Shown: piece after piece, positions 9,290 to 20,890 of the stretch
How positions within the stretch are numbered: the stretch's first letter is position 1
Layout of the letters: every line of letters starts with the position of its first letter
Origin: Forficula auricularia
Taxonomy: Eukaryota; Arthropoda; Insecta; Dermaptera; Forficulidae
NCBI GenBank assembly: GCA_024734495.1
Contig: JALMQS010000075.1
Location: 6,804,832 to 6,868,831, forward strand
DNA length: 64,000 bases
Direction: 5' to 3'
Notes under the pieces: generated by a model
Told to the model about the DNA's origin: nothing
What the model saw: only the letters and a program-made list of their open reading frames with translations
Database searches by the model: none
Position numbers and translations under genes: made by a program

Positions 9290-9370
9290 TGTTTGGACCG
9301 AGACGCTGCCCGCCAGGACACCAGCCCGGAGGGGCGAGCATCGAAGGCGTGCCGAACGCACGAAAAGCTC
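9290..9370. repeat. GC-rich dispersed repeat (three copies)
   Basis: The block beginning cgagacgctgcccgccagg, with ccggagggg and ggcgtgccg further on, recurs at 24780-24827 and 24965-25025, each time as a short GC-rich island in AT-rich DNA. The origin is unknown to me. Confidence 0.6.
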
Positions 9371-9524
9371 GTTATTAATAGTCGTAAAAGTATGAAAATT
9401 TCCAGACACTGAAGAAAAATATATTTGGTCAAGTATAGTAATTTCTGAATAAAATGAGTGATGTTTTTCTTTTTTATTTATTTATTGGAAATTTCCCAAT
9501 AAAATGTGTTTATTGAATTTGAAA

Positions 9525-9612
9525 AAAGCTAATGAGGCTATCCACATGACTTTACCATACACGTAGCCCTCTTATATTTCATGTTTAATAAAATAATAAT
9601 TTATAATCATTT
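9525..9612 (-). repeat. End fragment of dispersed repeat Q
   Basis: Contains tatccacatgactttacc, matching the end of the repeats at 17530-17590, 32860-32910 and 49090-49175. Confidence 0.5.
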
Positions 9613-10285
9613 ATTGAACCCTACCACTAGCATATTAGCAATTGAACATAACTCCTTTGAAATATGGAATTTTTCTAGGGGAAATAGCTTTAAGTATATT
9701 TATTTTAGTGTAAAATTTTTTTAATTTAATAATTTTTGATACCTCTACCCCTTTGAGTCTCTTTTATTTTCACATGTGGGAGTCATGTAGTAACGCGAAA
9801 TTTCGTATAAATTGATCAAATAGTCTAGAATTTAATTATATTGATAATAATTTCATTTTTTGAACGCCTTCCCATTTTGATCCCTAAAGAAATAACTACA
9901 TTTCTTTTTAAATATTTGATCTATTAAAATCCAATTTCAGCTAAATTTGTGTTTTAGATTGAAAATTTTAAAATTAATTATCGTGTAAATTTAAGGTACC
10001 TACGATTCCAAATTGGAATTAATAATTTGGTTTAACAATTCATATTCAATGAAAGTCATGTTAGAAAACGATTTGTTAACATAGATATACGAAGATAATG
10101 AAATGGAATATTTGCAAAAATTTGTATAGATGGTAGTTTAATAATAATTTTTACTTTAATTTTGAGCCACATTTAAGTACCTATAGAGGTGCGTATTTGG
10201 GGCAGGTTGCCAGATCAGTGGGTTATTCCAGTGATATGCAAACTTTATATTTCCTCACTTATCTTCAATTTTCATCCCCATTACA
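9613..10285. other. AT-rich spacer, nothing recognised
   Basis: No long ORF, no tandem repeat and no inverted structure was seen. Confidence 0.4.
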
Positions 10286-10289
10286 GAAA

Positions 10290-10450
10290 GAAAAGGGAAA
10301 GACCTAGACCTAGATTGTGATTATAAAAGATATGGATAGTGGCACTCTGAAGACTGAACGAGGTGGCATGAGTTGAGAGTTAAATGGAGGAGAATAGTTA
10401 CATCAAGCCAGTCTTAGGGCTGGACCGTATACTCGTACGATGATGATATC
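10290..10450 (+). pseudogene. LINE reverse-transcriptase C-terminal remnant
   Basis: Across shifted frames one reads GRPRPRL, then KDMDSGTLKTE, then RVKWRRIVTSSQS and a stop. This is the conserved C-terminal tail of insect non-LTR (jockey/RTE-like) polymerases, where a GRP-rich motif is followed by a conserved KWRR. The coding part is followed by gatgatgat, typical of a simple-repeat LINE tail. At least one stop and a frameshift are present, so it is dead. Everything 5' of about 10290 is missing. Confidence 0.6.
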
Positions 10451-10579
10451 TTTCATTAAGAATTATTGTCTCATGCCCAGAATTTCATAAATTTTATTTT
10501 CCAAAATCCTTGAGATATCGAATTCATTCATATATTAGTCGATATTATCAAGGAGAAAATTTTAATGAGTTTAAGGGTT

Positions 10580-11266
10580 GAAAATTTCGTTTTCAATTTT
10601 CAAAAAACTAAATGTATTTAAAATAGTATATTTTATACAGAGTTAAAAGAGTATATTTTCGTTTGAAAATCTCGCAAAAAGTTACTTTTTTAACCCTTTC
10701 TTGGAAGGGCAATTGATGCTAAGGGGACCCTTATCAACTTGTTTCTAAATTTCTAGAAAAATAAAATATTAATTTTCAAAAAACTAAACGCATTTTAAAT
10801 AGTATATTTCATACAGAGTTAAAAGAGTATATGTTCGTTTGAATATCTCGCAAAAAGTTACTTTTTAACCCTCTCTTGGAAGGCTAGTTGATGATAAGGG
10901 GGACCCTTATCAACTTTATTTAGAATTTCCAGAAAAAATAAAATATTAATTTTCAAAAAACTAAACGCATATTAAATAGTATATTTCATATAGAGTTAAA
11001 AGGGTATATTTTCGTTTGAATATCTCGCAAAAATTTTACTTTTTAACCCTCTCTTGGAAGGGTAGTTGATGATAAGGGGGACCCTTATCAACATTTTTAG
11101 AATTTAGCAGAAAAAATAAAATATTAATTTTCAAAATAAACCATTTTAAAATGTATATTTCATATAGAGTTAAAATAGTATATTTTTTTTGAATATCTCG
11201 CAAAAAGTTAATTTTTAAGCCTCTCTTGGAAGGCTAGTTTATGATAAAGGGGGACCCTTATCAACA
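10580..11266. repeat. Satellite-like tandem array, about 176-bp unit, four copies
   Basis: The words gacccttatcaac recur at about 10727, 10903, 11081 and 11254, giving spacings of 176, 178 and 173 bp. Each unit includes a gataaggg and cccttatc inverted pair and the phrase atctcgcaaaaagtta. The array ends directly at a hammerhead element. Confidence 0.85.
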
Positions 11267-11270
11267 AAAA

Positions 11271-11306
11271 TCGAACGTTTCGGAATTTATTCTCCTTCTT
11301 CAGTAG
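11271..11306 (-). ncRNA. Hammerhead ribozyme-like motif
   Basis: On the minus strand CTGAAGA, an extra A, a GGAG...TTCC stem II, GAAACGTTCG. Stem I is not evident. Confidence 0.5.
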
Positions 11307-11570
11307 TAACAAAGTCAATGAAAGTAGTTTCAAAAATAGTCTACTATCGTCTATTGGCAACAATAAAAACATTACAAAAAATGCTTTCATCTCGAATAGA
11401 AAACAAAGTAAAAAACAATTGCTTTTACTTTGTTTTCTATTCGAGAAAAACAATTGCTTTTTACTTTGTTTTCTATTCGAGATGAAAGGAATTTTTATAA
11501 TGTTTTTTGGCATTGTCATGAGAGACAGAAAATACTTTTGAACTACTTCAATAATTTTTGTTACCTGAAG

Positions 11571-11600
11571 AAGGAGAGTAAATCTCCAAAACGTCGGTTT
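11571..11600 (+). ncRNA. Hammerhead ribozyme-like motif, G12 lost
   Basis: CTGAAGA, extra A, stem II GGAGA/TCTCC, then AAAACGTCGG. The GAA box has become AAA, removing G12, the general base in hammerhead cleavage. Confidence 0.5.
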
Positions 11601-11741
11601 AACAAATAAATGTAAAATAATAAAACCTCTATAGTCTTATTTTTGCAACCACCGTGGACTCGCTTTCATCAACATCCAATTGCATACTTATTTCTCCATA
11701 TTAGGGTGGTTTATAAAAATAATTCTTTCTATAGAATACGT

Positions 11742-11897
11742 CGAGGGGTTAACCATTGAAATTATGTGTACACCGTCTTTGGAGTTATGTGGAATTATTT
11801 TGGAATTAATTAGATAATGCCCCTTCATCTTCAACTTGGAAATGAAAGCGGAAGTGGAAGTAAGTGTACATGATATTAGGTCGCGGTTCACCCCTCG
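11742..11897. mobile_element. TIR MITE, same family as 1279-1843, 8-bp TSD
   Basis: TSD GAATACGT lies at 11734-11741 and 11898-11905. Ends are CGAGGGGTTAACC and GGTTCACCCCTCG. The 156-bp body shares tgtacac and cccttcatct words with the copy at 25140-25311 in inverted orientation. Confidence 0.8.
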
Positions 11898-12063
11898 GAA
11901 TACGTATTATAGATTGATTAATATGTTAGATATCTTAATCTTCATTATAAATTACAAAATTTACTATATCTAATTTTATTATTTTCTCAGAAGAGACAGA
12001 CTGATAAGCAAAATAAGTTGGTTATAATGAAGACAGTCCAAATTATTTAAATTTTTTATTCAA

Positions 12064-12106
12064 ATTCCGACGTTTCGGAGATCTTTCCGCTCCTTCTTCA
12101 GGGGTA
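12064..12106 (-). ncRNA. Hammerhead ribozyme-like motif, left arm
   Basis: On the minus strand ACCC then CTGAAGA, extra A, GGAG...CTCC stem II, GAAACGTCGG. The core boxes match consensus apart from the usual inserted base. Confidence 0.65.
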
Positions 12107-12186
12107 ATGAATAGTTATTGATGCATGAGTATAACTAGCCTCCCATTTGTCTCTCCGAGTTATACTCTACCCATCAATAACTATTC

Positions 12187-12231
12187 ATTACCCTGAAGAA
12201 GGAGGGAAAAGATATCCGAAACGTCGGAATT
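12187..12231 (+). ncRNA. Hammerhead ribozyme-like motif, right arm
   Basis: ACC then CTGAAGA, extra A, stem II GGA/TCC (shorter than in the left arm), GAAACGTCGG. Confidence 0.6.
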
Positions 12232-12291
12232 TGAGATAAAAAAATTTAAATAATTTGACTGCCTTTCATTATAACCTACCTATTTTGCTAA

Positions 12292-12768
12292 GATCTTAAG
12301 GAAGTGAGTTTTTTTATTACCTATTCAAATAAAGTAAAAAAGAGGATATATGAAAAATTAATATCACTATTTTTTAAAAATTTTAATTTTGAGTTAAGAT
12401 TTTAAAAATTTTAAATTGACTTCTCAAAAAAAGCCGATAATTTAAGATATTATAGTTTGTTTGTTTTTTAATGCCCCAAGTAATCGCCTACTTAGGAATT
12501 AAATCTAAGAACTAATCTAGTTTCACAGCAGGTGGTTTTCCTTCTGACATTTATAATTATGATTTAATAAATACCACTCAAATTTAGATTACTTAAATAA
12601 AAGTTAAAATTTTATAATTGTAAAATTTAAAATTGTAAAATCTCAAAAAGCCGATAATCTAGGGTGTTCAAGATTTTTTTCATGTCAGAAGGGATCACCT
12701 TCTCAGGAATCCAACCCAGCTCGGTAGAAAAAGTCAAAATTCGAATACAAGATTTTAAACATATAGAG
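12292..12768. other. AT-rich DNA with TGTCAGAAGG-type inverted words
   Basis: ccttctgacat at 12540 and atgtcagaagg at 12683 form an inverted pair that also bounds the small elements at 56503-56604 and 56995-57084. The intervening sequence has repeated agccgataat words. Probably one decayed MITE. Confidence 0.4.
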
Positions 12769-14637
12769 CAGTGATTCTCCACCACTGTGCCGCGGAACTT
12801 TAGTGTGCCGCGAGATTCTTGAAGTGTGCCGCCACAGCTAGGCAGTTGTCCCTCCCGAATTGATAATTATTTATTTTTTCAATTTCTTTATCAAGTGAAA
12901 CTAAATTTAATCGAAATATTTATTTGATCATTTGAACTAAAGAGATAATAACATTTTACAGGATGCAGAATGTCCTATGAAAATTTTATAGGTACATCAA
13001 TCAATAAACCAAATAAAATTCTATTAATTTATTTTATTGTTAGTGTAAAGATAGAGAGTAAATAAATATTATATTTATTTACTCTTATTAAAGATGTTTC
13101 ACCTTGCACCAACACTTCAATCTCTACTAATTATTGTTAGTGTGCCATCAAATTTTTAAATTATTAAAAGTGTGCCGTGACGAAAATAAAAATAATTTTA
13201 TAAAAAAATATGAATAAACTCGACTTCAAAAATGAAATGCAACAAATAAAATACACTAAAAGATATAAAAATAATTATTATCTTATTTAGTTACAACTAA
13301 ACTAGAAATATTAACATGAAATTACTTTTTTAATTCGGTGCCAAACAAACTATACCTATAAGCGAGCGTACCAACCAAACGTACTAAGTAAGATCCAGTC
13401 GAGTGCGATTCATAAAAGGTATCTGTTTGGCACTCGACTTAAAAAAGTAATTTCATGTTAATATTTCGTAGTTTAGTTGTAACTAAATAAGAAAATAATT
13501 ATTTTTAGTGTATTTTATTTGTTGTATTTAATTTTTAGAAGTCGGTTTTAATTTTTCTTAAAAATTATTTTTATTTTTGAACCGACTTCAAAAAAGGAGG
13601 AGGTTCTCTATTCGATTGATTTTTTTTTTTTTTTGTGCCTATGTTACCTCATATCTCCGCCAATTCTCAACCGATTTTGAAAATTTTTTTTGCATTGGGT
13701 CCAGTCTAGCTTCCGATTGGTCCCATTTTTTTCGTTTTTTTCATAGGTATTAGACCTTTTTTATTAGGTTTGTTTAGACCTAACCTCTTTGTTTATGAAC
13801 CGATTTCGATGGTTCTTTTTTTATCCGATAGGGGTGTCTTGGGGATGGTGCCATATTAATTTGATCAAGTTCTGATGATATGATCACTATTAATAACATC
13901 ACTAAAAAGAAAAAATAAAATAATTTTTAAGAAAAAAATAAAAACCGACTTCAAAAAATTAAATGCAACAAATAAAATACACTAAAAGGTATAAAACAAT
14001 TATTATCTTATTTAGTTACAACTAAACGACGAAATATTAACATGAAATTACTTTTTGAAGTTGGTGCCAAACATACACCTTTTATGAATCGCACTCGACG
14101 GATCTTACTTAGTACGTTTGGAGGGTATGCTCGCTTATAGGTATAGTTTGTTTGGCACCGACTTCAAAAAGTAATTTCATGTTAATATTTCGTCGTTTAG
14201 TTGTAACTAAATAAGATAATAATTATTTTATACCTTTTAGTGTATTTTATTTGTTGCATTTAATTTTTTGAAGTCGGTTTTTATTTTTTCTTAAAAATTA
14301 TTTTATTCTCTTTTAGTGATGTTATTAATAGTGATCATATCATCAGAACTTGACCAAATTAATATGACACCATCCCTAAGATTACCCACTTTCCAATAAA
14401 AAAGAATCATCGAAATCGGTTCATAAACAAAGAAGTTAGTCCTGAAAAACCTAACAAAAAAGGTCTAATACCTATAAAAAAATGGGACCAATCGGAAGGT
14501 AGACTGGACCCAATGCAAATTTTTTTCAAAATCGGTTCACAAATGGCGGAGATATGAGGTAACATAGGCACAAAAAAATTCAGTCGAATAGAGAACCTCC
14601 TCCTTTTTTGAAGTCGGTTAAAAAGGTTGAGAATCAT
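12769..14637. mobile_element. Probable hAT-type element split by a 1.4-kb inverted-repeat insertion
   Basis: The left end CAGTGATTCTCCACC and right end GGTTGAGAATCATTT are inverted and resemble hAT ends such as 2745-2972. gtgtgccg words typical of that group occur at 12786-12835 and 13138-13180. The right end follows directly after the inserted block. The TSD is not clean, so the right boundary is uncertain. Confidence 0.5.
13205..14628. repeat. Nested inverted repeats with GAAGTCGG words
   Basis: A palindromic module (arms from cgacttcaaaaa through gttacaactaaac to the central ccaaacgtactaagtaag region) occurs at 13217-13572 and again at 13950-14285. Between and after them lies ttcaaaaaaggaggaggttc with a ttacctcatatctccgcc stretch (13575-13860), inverted at 14330-14625. 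The whole is therefore a palindrome made of palindromes. A third module is at 44350-44765 and a fragment at 28645-28690. Similar aagtcggtt repeats are common in arthropod genomes; no coding capacity is seen. Confidence 0.75.
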
Positions 14638-15105
14638 TTAGAGTGACAGAGAAGCCAAGCTAAATAAAACAATTGTATGTAATTACACCTCTAGTCCATT
14701 GATCAAATTTTCTTAAAAATAAATTCAACACTTCAAGAAGGAAGGCAATTATATTTTTGTTAACATTCTGAGATCATATCTAGAGATTTATAGGTCCATT
14801 TTAGGGATCAAGGAATTTTCACTTTAAGTGATGTCATACGTATAATAAAATGGCAATGAAAAATAATAGAATCGAGACGTCGATGACTTTATCGAGGCGA
14901 CGAGTCTATGCTAAAGAGGTCAACTCCACCTACGCGTTGATTTTTCACTCGATAGATCTCATTATTTATTATTTAGTTCTTCTTCTATGCGTGAAGACAA
15001 TGCGCTGCCCCCTCGAGGGGTACAAGTGAAAAGGCTAGTTATATTTAAGGTTACAAGACTAAAGACAATCAAAAATAATGAAAACAACAAGTGTTCTTTG
15101 TTTTG
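14638..15105. other. AT-rich spacer, nothing recognised
   Basis: Two overlapping frames of about 66-70 codons on opposite strands carry no domain. Confidence 0.4.
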
Positions 15106-15109
15106 TAGG

Positions 15110-16145
15110 TTATACCTAAAAATTTCACTGCTCAACAAAAATATAACAAAAATTTGTATCCGTAAACTTAACAATGAATTCCAGTAGAGTTTTATACGCT
15201 GATTATCATGTATTTTGTCGATTTTTTACAACAGGTCAGAATTTTGAGATAATATCCATCAAAAAAGGCAATTTGACCTATTTTCGAGTCTCATTAGATA
15301 TTAAACACCAATATTTGAAATTAAAATATTTTTCGCTTATATAATATATTGCGGGCCAGAGAGAGGTTTTTGTCTCGAGGGTTGAGCAGACTACCCCAAA
15401 AGCATGTTAGTTTTCAGGTTCAACTCCTGAGGGGATGAATCTCCTCTGATATTCCAATATAAAAATATTTCTATTAAATTCCTATATTTTGTCCTAAAAA
15501 TTAAATTCTTTCTCTCTTAAAATATTGACTTAATAGAAAACAGCTTTCTTTGATTTTCAAATTACAACTTGTTTGTACCTCAATTAGAACTCGATTTATA
15601 GCTAAAATCTATATTATATTATCTATATCTATCTATATTATATTATCTATTATCTATCTATATTATATTATCTATCTATCTATCTATCTATCTATATTAT
15701 CCATAAAGAAAGAAAAATTTTGAAAATTTTTTGAAACTTTTTAAAATTATCTTTACTTTATTTAATGTTTCACCAAGAACCCACACCATTATCCCTAACA
15801 AAATTGTTTATAAGAATATGTTTATTATTCTTTATAATCACGTAGTTTTAGCTTTTTAGTTATAACTCAAATTCTAATTGAGCTACAAACAAGTGGTAAT
15901 TTGCAAATCCAAGAGGAAACTGTTTCCTATTACGTCAACAAAATATTTTGATTTGAAATATTGCTGTTTAATATCTAATGGGACTCGAAAATAGGTTAAA
16001 ATGGCCTTTTTCATCGTTTTGACCAATAATATCTCAAAACAAGAGCTAATAGGTAATTTTTATCGTGATTTTTGAATTCAGCAGGGAGAAATACATGAGA
16101 ATAAGTTATTTTTGAGTCCGAAACATTTTCATTGTTGGGCAGTAA
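15110..16145. repeat. 1-kb inverted repeat with conserved arm
   Basis: The arm at 15110-15345 plus 15500-15605 (tttgagataatatccatc, gacctattttcgagtc, tacctcaattagaact) is inverted at 15840-16145. A single-arm copy lies at 47990-48310 in the orientation of the left arm. The centre contains a TATC microsatellite (15600-15705) and the words gtttcaccaagaacccacacc, which are inverted at 55560. No ORF. A foldback element is the simplest reading. Confidence 0.7.
15600..15705. repeat. (TATC)n / TATTA microsatellite
   Basis: Runs of TATC and ATTATATTATC. Confidence 0.9.
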
Positions 16146-16900
16146 TAATTATTGAATTCTCAAATTTATTTTCGGTTATTTGCGCTGAAACTGGAAGAAA
16201 AGTTTTTTATAAGCATTTATTTTATTTCTGTGTGATTCCAATATAACTATAATGATAACTCAAAAAGAGAAAACTCTTTATACTGCCAAAATGTTTCATT
16301 TCCAATACGAATAAATTTTGAGCTTCGCTCGTTTGTAAAATTAAAGTCGTAGAAAGTTTGTTCTATTTCTAAGACGAAAAACGGATTAGATAATGAGATT
16401 TCAAGATAGATGATTAAAAAATCAAATTGTTATATAGAGAACTATTTAAAGATTATACATAGATAATATGTTTGGATTGTTAAGCTCAAATTTCTAGTAC
16501 ATACTATTCGCTGACAAAATTTTTACTAAATCCACAAAATTTGAAGTGACCACTTCTCAAATTTTTTTTCACAATTAATCACTAGAGTATACACTTACCT
16601 TAAATAGATCTCTTTTAAATGGATATTAGGATAGTGAGCAAAAACCCTCACCTGAAACAAAAGAATAAAAATCTATTAAAAAACGTGTCTCATAATAAAG
16701 TTCTCTAATAAGTATTTCAAACTTGAGCATTTTAGCTCGAATCGTTTGGTTATAAGAAAATTGCATTGGCAGAGACCCTACACCTAGCTTTGAAAATATC
16801 TAAGTAATCTAAATATCTAAATTCGATTCTAGAACAATGTTTTCTTATTATTAGATTTCAAGCTCAAAATTTTATTTTTCTCTTACTTTTTACTTTATTA
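16146..16900. other. AT-rich spacer, nothing recognised
   Basis: No ORF above 60 codons, and no repeat was matched elsewhere in the window. Confidence 0.4.
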
Positions 16901-16902
16901 TA

Positions 16903-17590
16903 CAGGGTATGGTCAAGTATTGTAATCGTGCATGAAAAAAGTGGGTTTTTTCCTTCTTTTTTCAAAATATCTCAAAAACGGCTGAAACTATTTTGAATGA
17001 AAAAATTGAGGAAAGCCATGGCAATTCGTTCTACAAAAAAGCTCTTATAAGTGAACATCGAAAAAATTATATTTTTTGAGATAATAATTGTTTTGTCAAA
17101 TTGTCTGTTAGTCTGTCCGTTATCAAATTTTTGTGGACGAGCTAGCTCAAAAACTAGTTTGAATATCGAAACCAAATTTCACACGTAGTTTTGGCCCATT
17201 GAGATTAAGAGCTGATTAGATTTTGGTTCATATCGTCAAAAAATTAAGGGGGTGGAGGGGGGGTTAAAAATTAAAAATCTAGGCCATTTGAGCAAACACA
17301 ACCAAATTTTTATACATAATCAGTGGATTCCCAGAAGTCTAAAAATGCAAAAACTAACCGCCCGAAATGGGGGGGGGGGTGTAGGGTCAAAAAATGAAAA
17401 TCTAGGTTCTGGTACCAAACTCAACCACATTTTTCATACATAATCACTGGGACCCCAGGAGTCTAAAAATGCAAAAACTAACCCCCTCCCTACATGAATA
17501 TAAATAATTTTATTAAATATTAAATATAAGGAGGGGCCAGGTTGTATGGTAAAGTCAAGTGGATGGCCACATCAGAACACGTCAGTTTAT
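16903..17590 (+). mobile_element. Dispersed repeat Q, copy 1
   Basis: Starts at acagggtatggtcaagtatt, runs through aaaatatctcaaaaacgg, a short tctgttagtctgtccg stretch and gtggacgagctagctcaaa, then a block of about 90-bp G-rich tandem units (aaaatgcaaaaactaac), and ends near atggtaaagtcaagtggatg. Full-length relatives lie at 32162-32920 (same strand) and 49072-49790 (opposite strand). No ORF with a domain; the conserved frames are shared repeat sequence. The element class is not clear. Confidence 0.65.
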
Positions 17591-18670
17591 TTCAAGACAT
17601 ATTTCAAATATGTCCTAAATTTTTTCATAAAACTGACCGTATGATATATGTATAATAAATGTGAAAGTAAAAATTTCTATATTTTATCTCATAAGTAGAA
17701 AAAAAGTCAAAATCCTTTGGAGCAGGAGTGAGAATAACAAATGATATTTCGAAAACTTTGTAACTTGATATTATTAAAGTCTAAGATTGTTCATAACAAC
17801 AACAGTCAACTTTTTTAATATCTTTCAAAAAAAATGTATATAGTTATTTATATTTTATTATTATATCATATATAAAAATCTTTAATAGTTTACTATAAAT
17901 CTTATTCTAAAAAGGAGAAAAACAGCGGATTAGGCCTCTCATACTTAATTGCCGTGGTAAGTTATAAGAAAACCAACTCAGAATGTCTTTAGCAAACTTG
18001 GAAAACTTTGATTATAATATGAAAATAAATAAACAAATATACTATTATGTCTTTTAATAAATGTATAATAAATAAAAGAGAATATAGAACTAAAAACTAG
18101 GTAGATATAATTAAATTAAATGAAAAAATTGAAAACTGCAATTTTAGTGAATCGGCAATTTTTTCGATAGAAAACAGTTTGAATGCTGAAACTTAACAAA
18201 ATGATAACTTAGCAACACACAAGCTTTTGGGGCAAATTTCATCTAATTAATTAACTAGACAATTCGATTTAATTTTAGATATTCTGAAATTGTGAGCAGA
18301 AGTTTTTAAGTTATAAAATCTGAAATCTATAAATTTTTCTCCATGTTTCAGATATCTTAGACAACATCAAGAAAAAAATGAAGATTTTGAGCGAATTCAA
18401 CATTCAAAAATTTGAGATAGTAATCTTAAACCACAACCCTTTCTTTAAAGTTCCTAATATAATATTAAGATTTTTTTGTTTTAATATTTTTCATTGGGAA
18501 TCCTTGAATTTGAAAGCCTAAAATTTAATCAGTTCTTAGTAATAGAAAATTATAAATATTGAAGGAAGGACTTTATAGGAGCTACTAGTCTCTAAAGCGG
18601 GTGCCGGAATTAGGCAGAATTTTTTTTTTTGAAAATAATTTCCTCCATATTTCATATATTTATAAACACA
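17591..18670. other. AT-rich spacer, nothing recognised
   Basis: No repeat or gene is supported in this stretch. Confidence 0.4.
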
Positions 18671-18796
18671 ATAAGGTGATCTAGGAAAATTTAACGCCGA
18701 CAATTTGAACTCTGACAATTTAACGCCGCATTCTATATTGTGGTTTGATTTAAAATTTTTTGTTAACACTAATAATATTTCTAATATTCTATTATA

Positions 18797-19077
18797 TATA
18801 TATAGGCTGAAATTGAGTTTATGGACCATGACGTCATAAGATAGCATGGCACTCAACGCCTGTAGGGTATTCCTCTTCTGTGCTTAAGAATACATATTGT
18901 TGGATAATTACTAGGCGTAAAATTGTAATATGGATAAAATTACATGTACATTATAAAAAAATACATAAGTAAGTATACTCGATTCTATTTTAACCAGCAC
19001 CAAAAGTGTGGGCAAAATTTCAGCTCGATCGGTTGGGTGGAACTGATTTAAACGGTCAATAAACAATTTCAGCCTAT
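18797..19077. mobile_element. Small TIR element inside 18676-19487
   Basis: Ends are TATAGGCTGAAATTGAGTTT and the near inverse CAATAAACAATTTCAGCCTA. No ORF. Confidence 0.55.
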
Positions 19078-19172
19078 ATCTTGGTATGAAAGTGTGTGTC
19101 TGTGGCGTCACAATTGAATATTGATAGCTCAGAATTTCAGCCTAAATATAATAGAGCAATACAAATAATATT

Positions 19173-19384
19173 CTTCTTCAAGTGCCATACTCGATTTCGA
19201 GTGTCGGCAATTACTTTGGAGACTATTCTCTTAATTGTAATTTTCCTTTGGGTGGTTTCCCATTGCCTTCCCCTGAAGGAATCAGATTATAGTCGGTCAA
19301 ATATTTGCAGCTAGTCGGGCTTGAACCCGCGCTAGCTTGAATAGAAGGCATACAATTTAACCACTTGGCCAACCTGACTCCTTT
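19173..19384 (-). mobile_element. tRNA-derived SINE with 9-bp TSD
   Basis: The direct repeat AATAATATT lies at 19164-19172 and 19385-19393. On the minus strand the head reads GTTGGCCAAGTGGTTAAA (A box) and GCGGGTTCAAGCCCG (B box with paired T arm). The tRNA-unrelated body follows, including ggcaatgggaaaccaccc, a phrase common in insect SINEs. RNA polymerase III transcription from the internal boxes is expected for intact members. Confidence 0.8.
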
Positions 19385-19487
19385 AATAATATTAATAATT
19401 ATTAATTGAAAAAAAATTTTAAATCAAACCACAATATAGAATGCGGCGTTAAATTGCCGGAGTTAAATTTATCGGGTCCCCAATTAA

Positions 19488-20270
19488 GGAAATTTTTTTT
19501 ATTGATGTCCGAGAGTACCAGAAGAAATGGAATCAGAAGTCCAAGAATGATGAATATATTTTTGAAAATAATGACACCAAAGAAGTAAGCCCAATTAAAC
19601 GCGTTACAAAAAAACGTCATATATTGCAGGTAATATTTCTTTATATAGGGTCAATTATAGTGAAAGGACTTTAATCATTAGGGAAAATTTTTAAAATTAT
19701 CGAAGGAACAAAGCAGAGCTTAATAAAGAAGAGTTGTTGTTGGTGAGTGTTAATCTATAAAAGGAATAAAACTCTTAGCTATACGATTCGCTTTTATATA
19801 ACCAATTTAATTCTGCGCGAATAGCGGATATGCAGATTCAAATTGTTTTATCTAATTTAAAAGATGGAGATATCGATAAGATAAGAAACGTTCAATCATA
19901 AATAATAGGGATACATTAAAAGAATTTATCACATGAAATTTTGTAATTGAATTCAAATAGAATAATTGTTTTTATCCTTTTTAAACTTATTGTGAAAGAC
20001 TGGATCATATATGATGAGAGCCCCAGGCAAGTTAAATTTTCTTTTCAATTTTTCATTCCCAAATTATACTAAAATCCAATTAATTTGAATTATAGTCAAC
20101 AATGTTCAAAGCAGTGGTTCTTAATAAAGTTAAGAAACATATGGCGTGACTTGTTCTGAAACGGGTGATCGAGAATGTATACTAAATTTTATATTTATTA
20201 AATCTAAATTCATACAAACACGGCTCAAAAACCTGGGAGTAGTGGTGGATTTACTGAAAATTAACAATTT
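19488..20270. other. AT-rich spacer, nothing recognised
   Basis: Two frames of 60-72 codons overlap the preceding repeat and carry no domain. Confidence 0.4.
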
Positions 20271-20284
20271 TAATGATTAATTAA

Positions 20285-20470
20285 ATTAAATTGAAAGTTT
20301 CTTTTTGCGGAGAGTAGAAGAATTTTTATAAAATGAAGGAGACAATAAAGAAAGTGCCTTCTGCTGGAATTATACATTTTTAATTTATTTATAATGATTA
20401 AAAATTTATAATTCGAGCAGAAGGCACTCTTTTATTGTCTGCTTCGATTAATTTAATTTTAATTTAGTAA
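20285..20470. mobile_element. Family A palindrome with hammerhead deleted
   Basis: The arm words gagagtagaagaatttttat and gtgccttctgctggaatta at the left are inverted at the right (gagcagaaggcactctttt). The centre that would hold the ribozyme is reduced to attataaatg-type sequence. Confidence 0.65.
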
Positions 20471-20860
20471 TAAGTAGAGACCGGATTTTTATGCAGTAAA
20501 AACTGCCAAAATATTCCAAAAAATATGCAGTTAATATAAAAAGGCCGAAATATGCAAGTAATATGCAGAATACGTTGAAATATGCAAATATATGCAGTAA
20601 AAATTGTCAAAACAAAAAATAAGTACTTTTATTGAGTAAAACATTACACAAAATTCTCATTATATTTAATATATTAAAAAATCTTTGAACTCAGAGAAAT
20701 AATAGGTACTCATGAATAAAAAATAATAAACTAATAAAATAATGCAAATATTTGTCCCGCTATACACTAATTTACACACACTTTCACACACTCACACACA
20801 CGAACACTCGGTGGCCAAAGTGAGCTATAGTTACCGAAGACCATTAAAAATAATAATAAT

Positions 20861-20890
20861 CTATATATATAAAAGCCATTGTCATGTCAT
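20861..20890 (+). other. Candidate Helitron 5' terminus
   Basis: TCTATATATATAAAAGCCAT fits the TCTATATATATAAA start common in insect Helitrons and lies 5' of the helicase remains. The link is inferred, since the intervening 700 bp has no Rep domain. Confidence 0.4.

Larger units (their letters stand above)
11265..11610. mobile_element. Hammerhead palindrome, family D-like
   Basis: Inverted hammerhead motifs lie at 11271-11306 (minus) and 11571-11600 (plus). The centre holds an additional inverted pair, ctcgaatagaaaacaaagta against tactttgttttctattcgag, and a tandem duplication of it. The outer arms are short because the left side abuts the satellite. Confidence 0.6.
11985..12291. mobile_element. 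Complete hammerhead palindrome, family D/E
   Basis: Arms of about 130 bp match from aagcaaaataagttggttat to ataacctacctattttgct, including inner parts around tgaatagttattgatg. Both arms hold a hammerhead. The asymmetric tail (gagacagactgataag) is at the left, so this copy is reversed relative to 4440-4698. TSD not identified. Confidence 0.75.
18676..19487. mobile_element. TIR element with about 70-bp TIRs and nested inserts
   Basis: The left part with ttgaactctgacaatttaac and gcattctatattgtgg is inverted at 19400-19480 (ccacaatatagaatgcggcg). A further aaaatttaacgccggcaat fragment occurs at 42178-42196. Inside sit a second TIR unit (18797-19077) and a SINE (19173-19384). Confidence 0.65.

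Noticed and set aside
17252..17443. Regular repeats with spacers, CRISPR-like at first sight
   Set aside because: Units are 90-120 bp, degenerate and contiguous, without unique spacers, in a eukaryotic transposon context.
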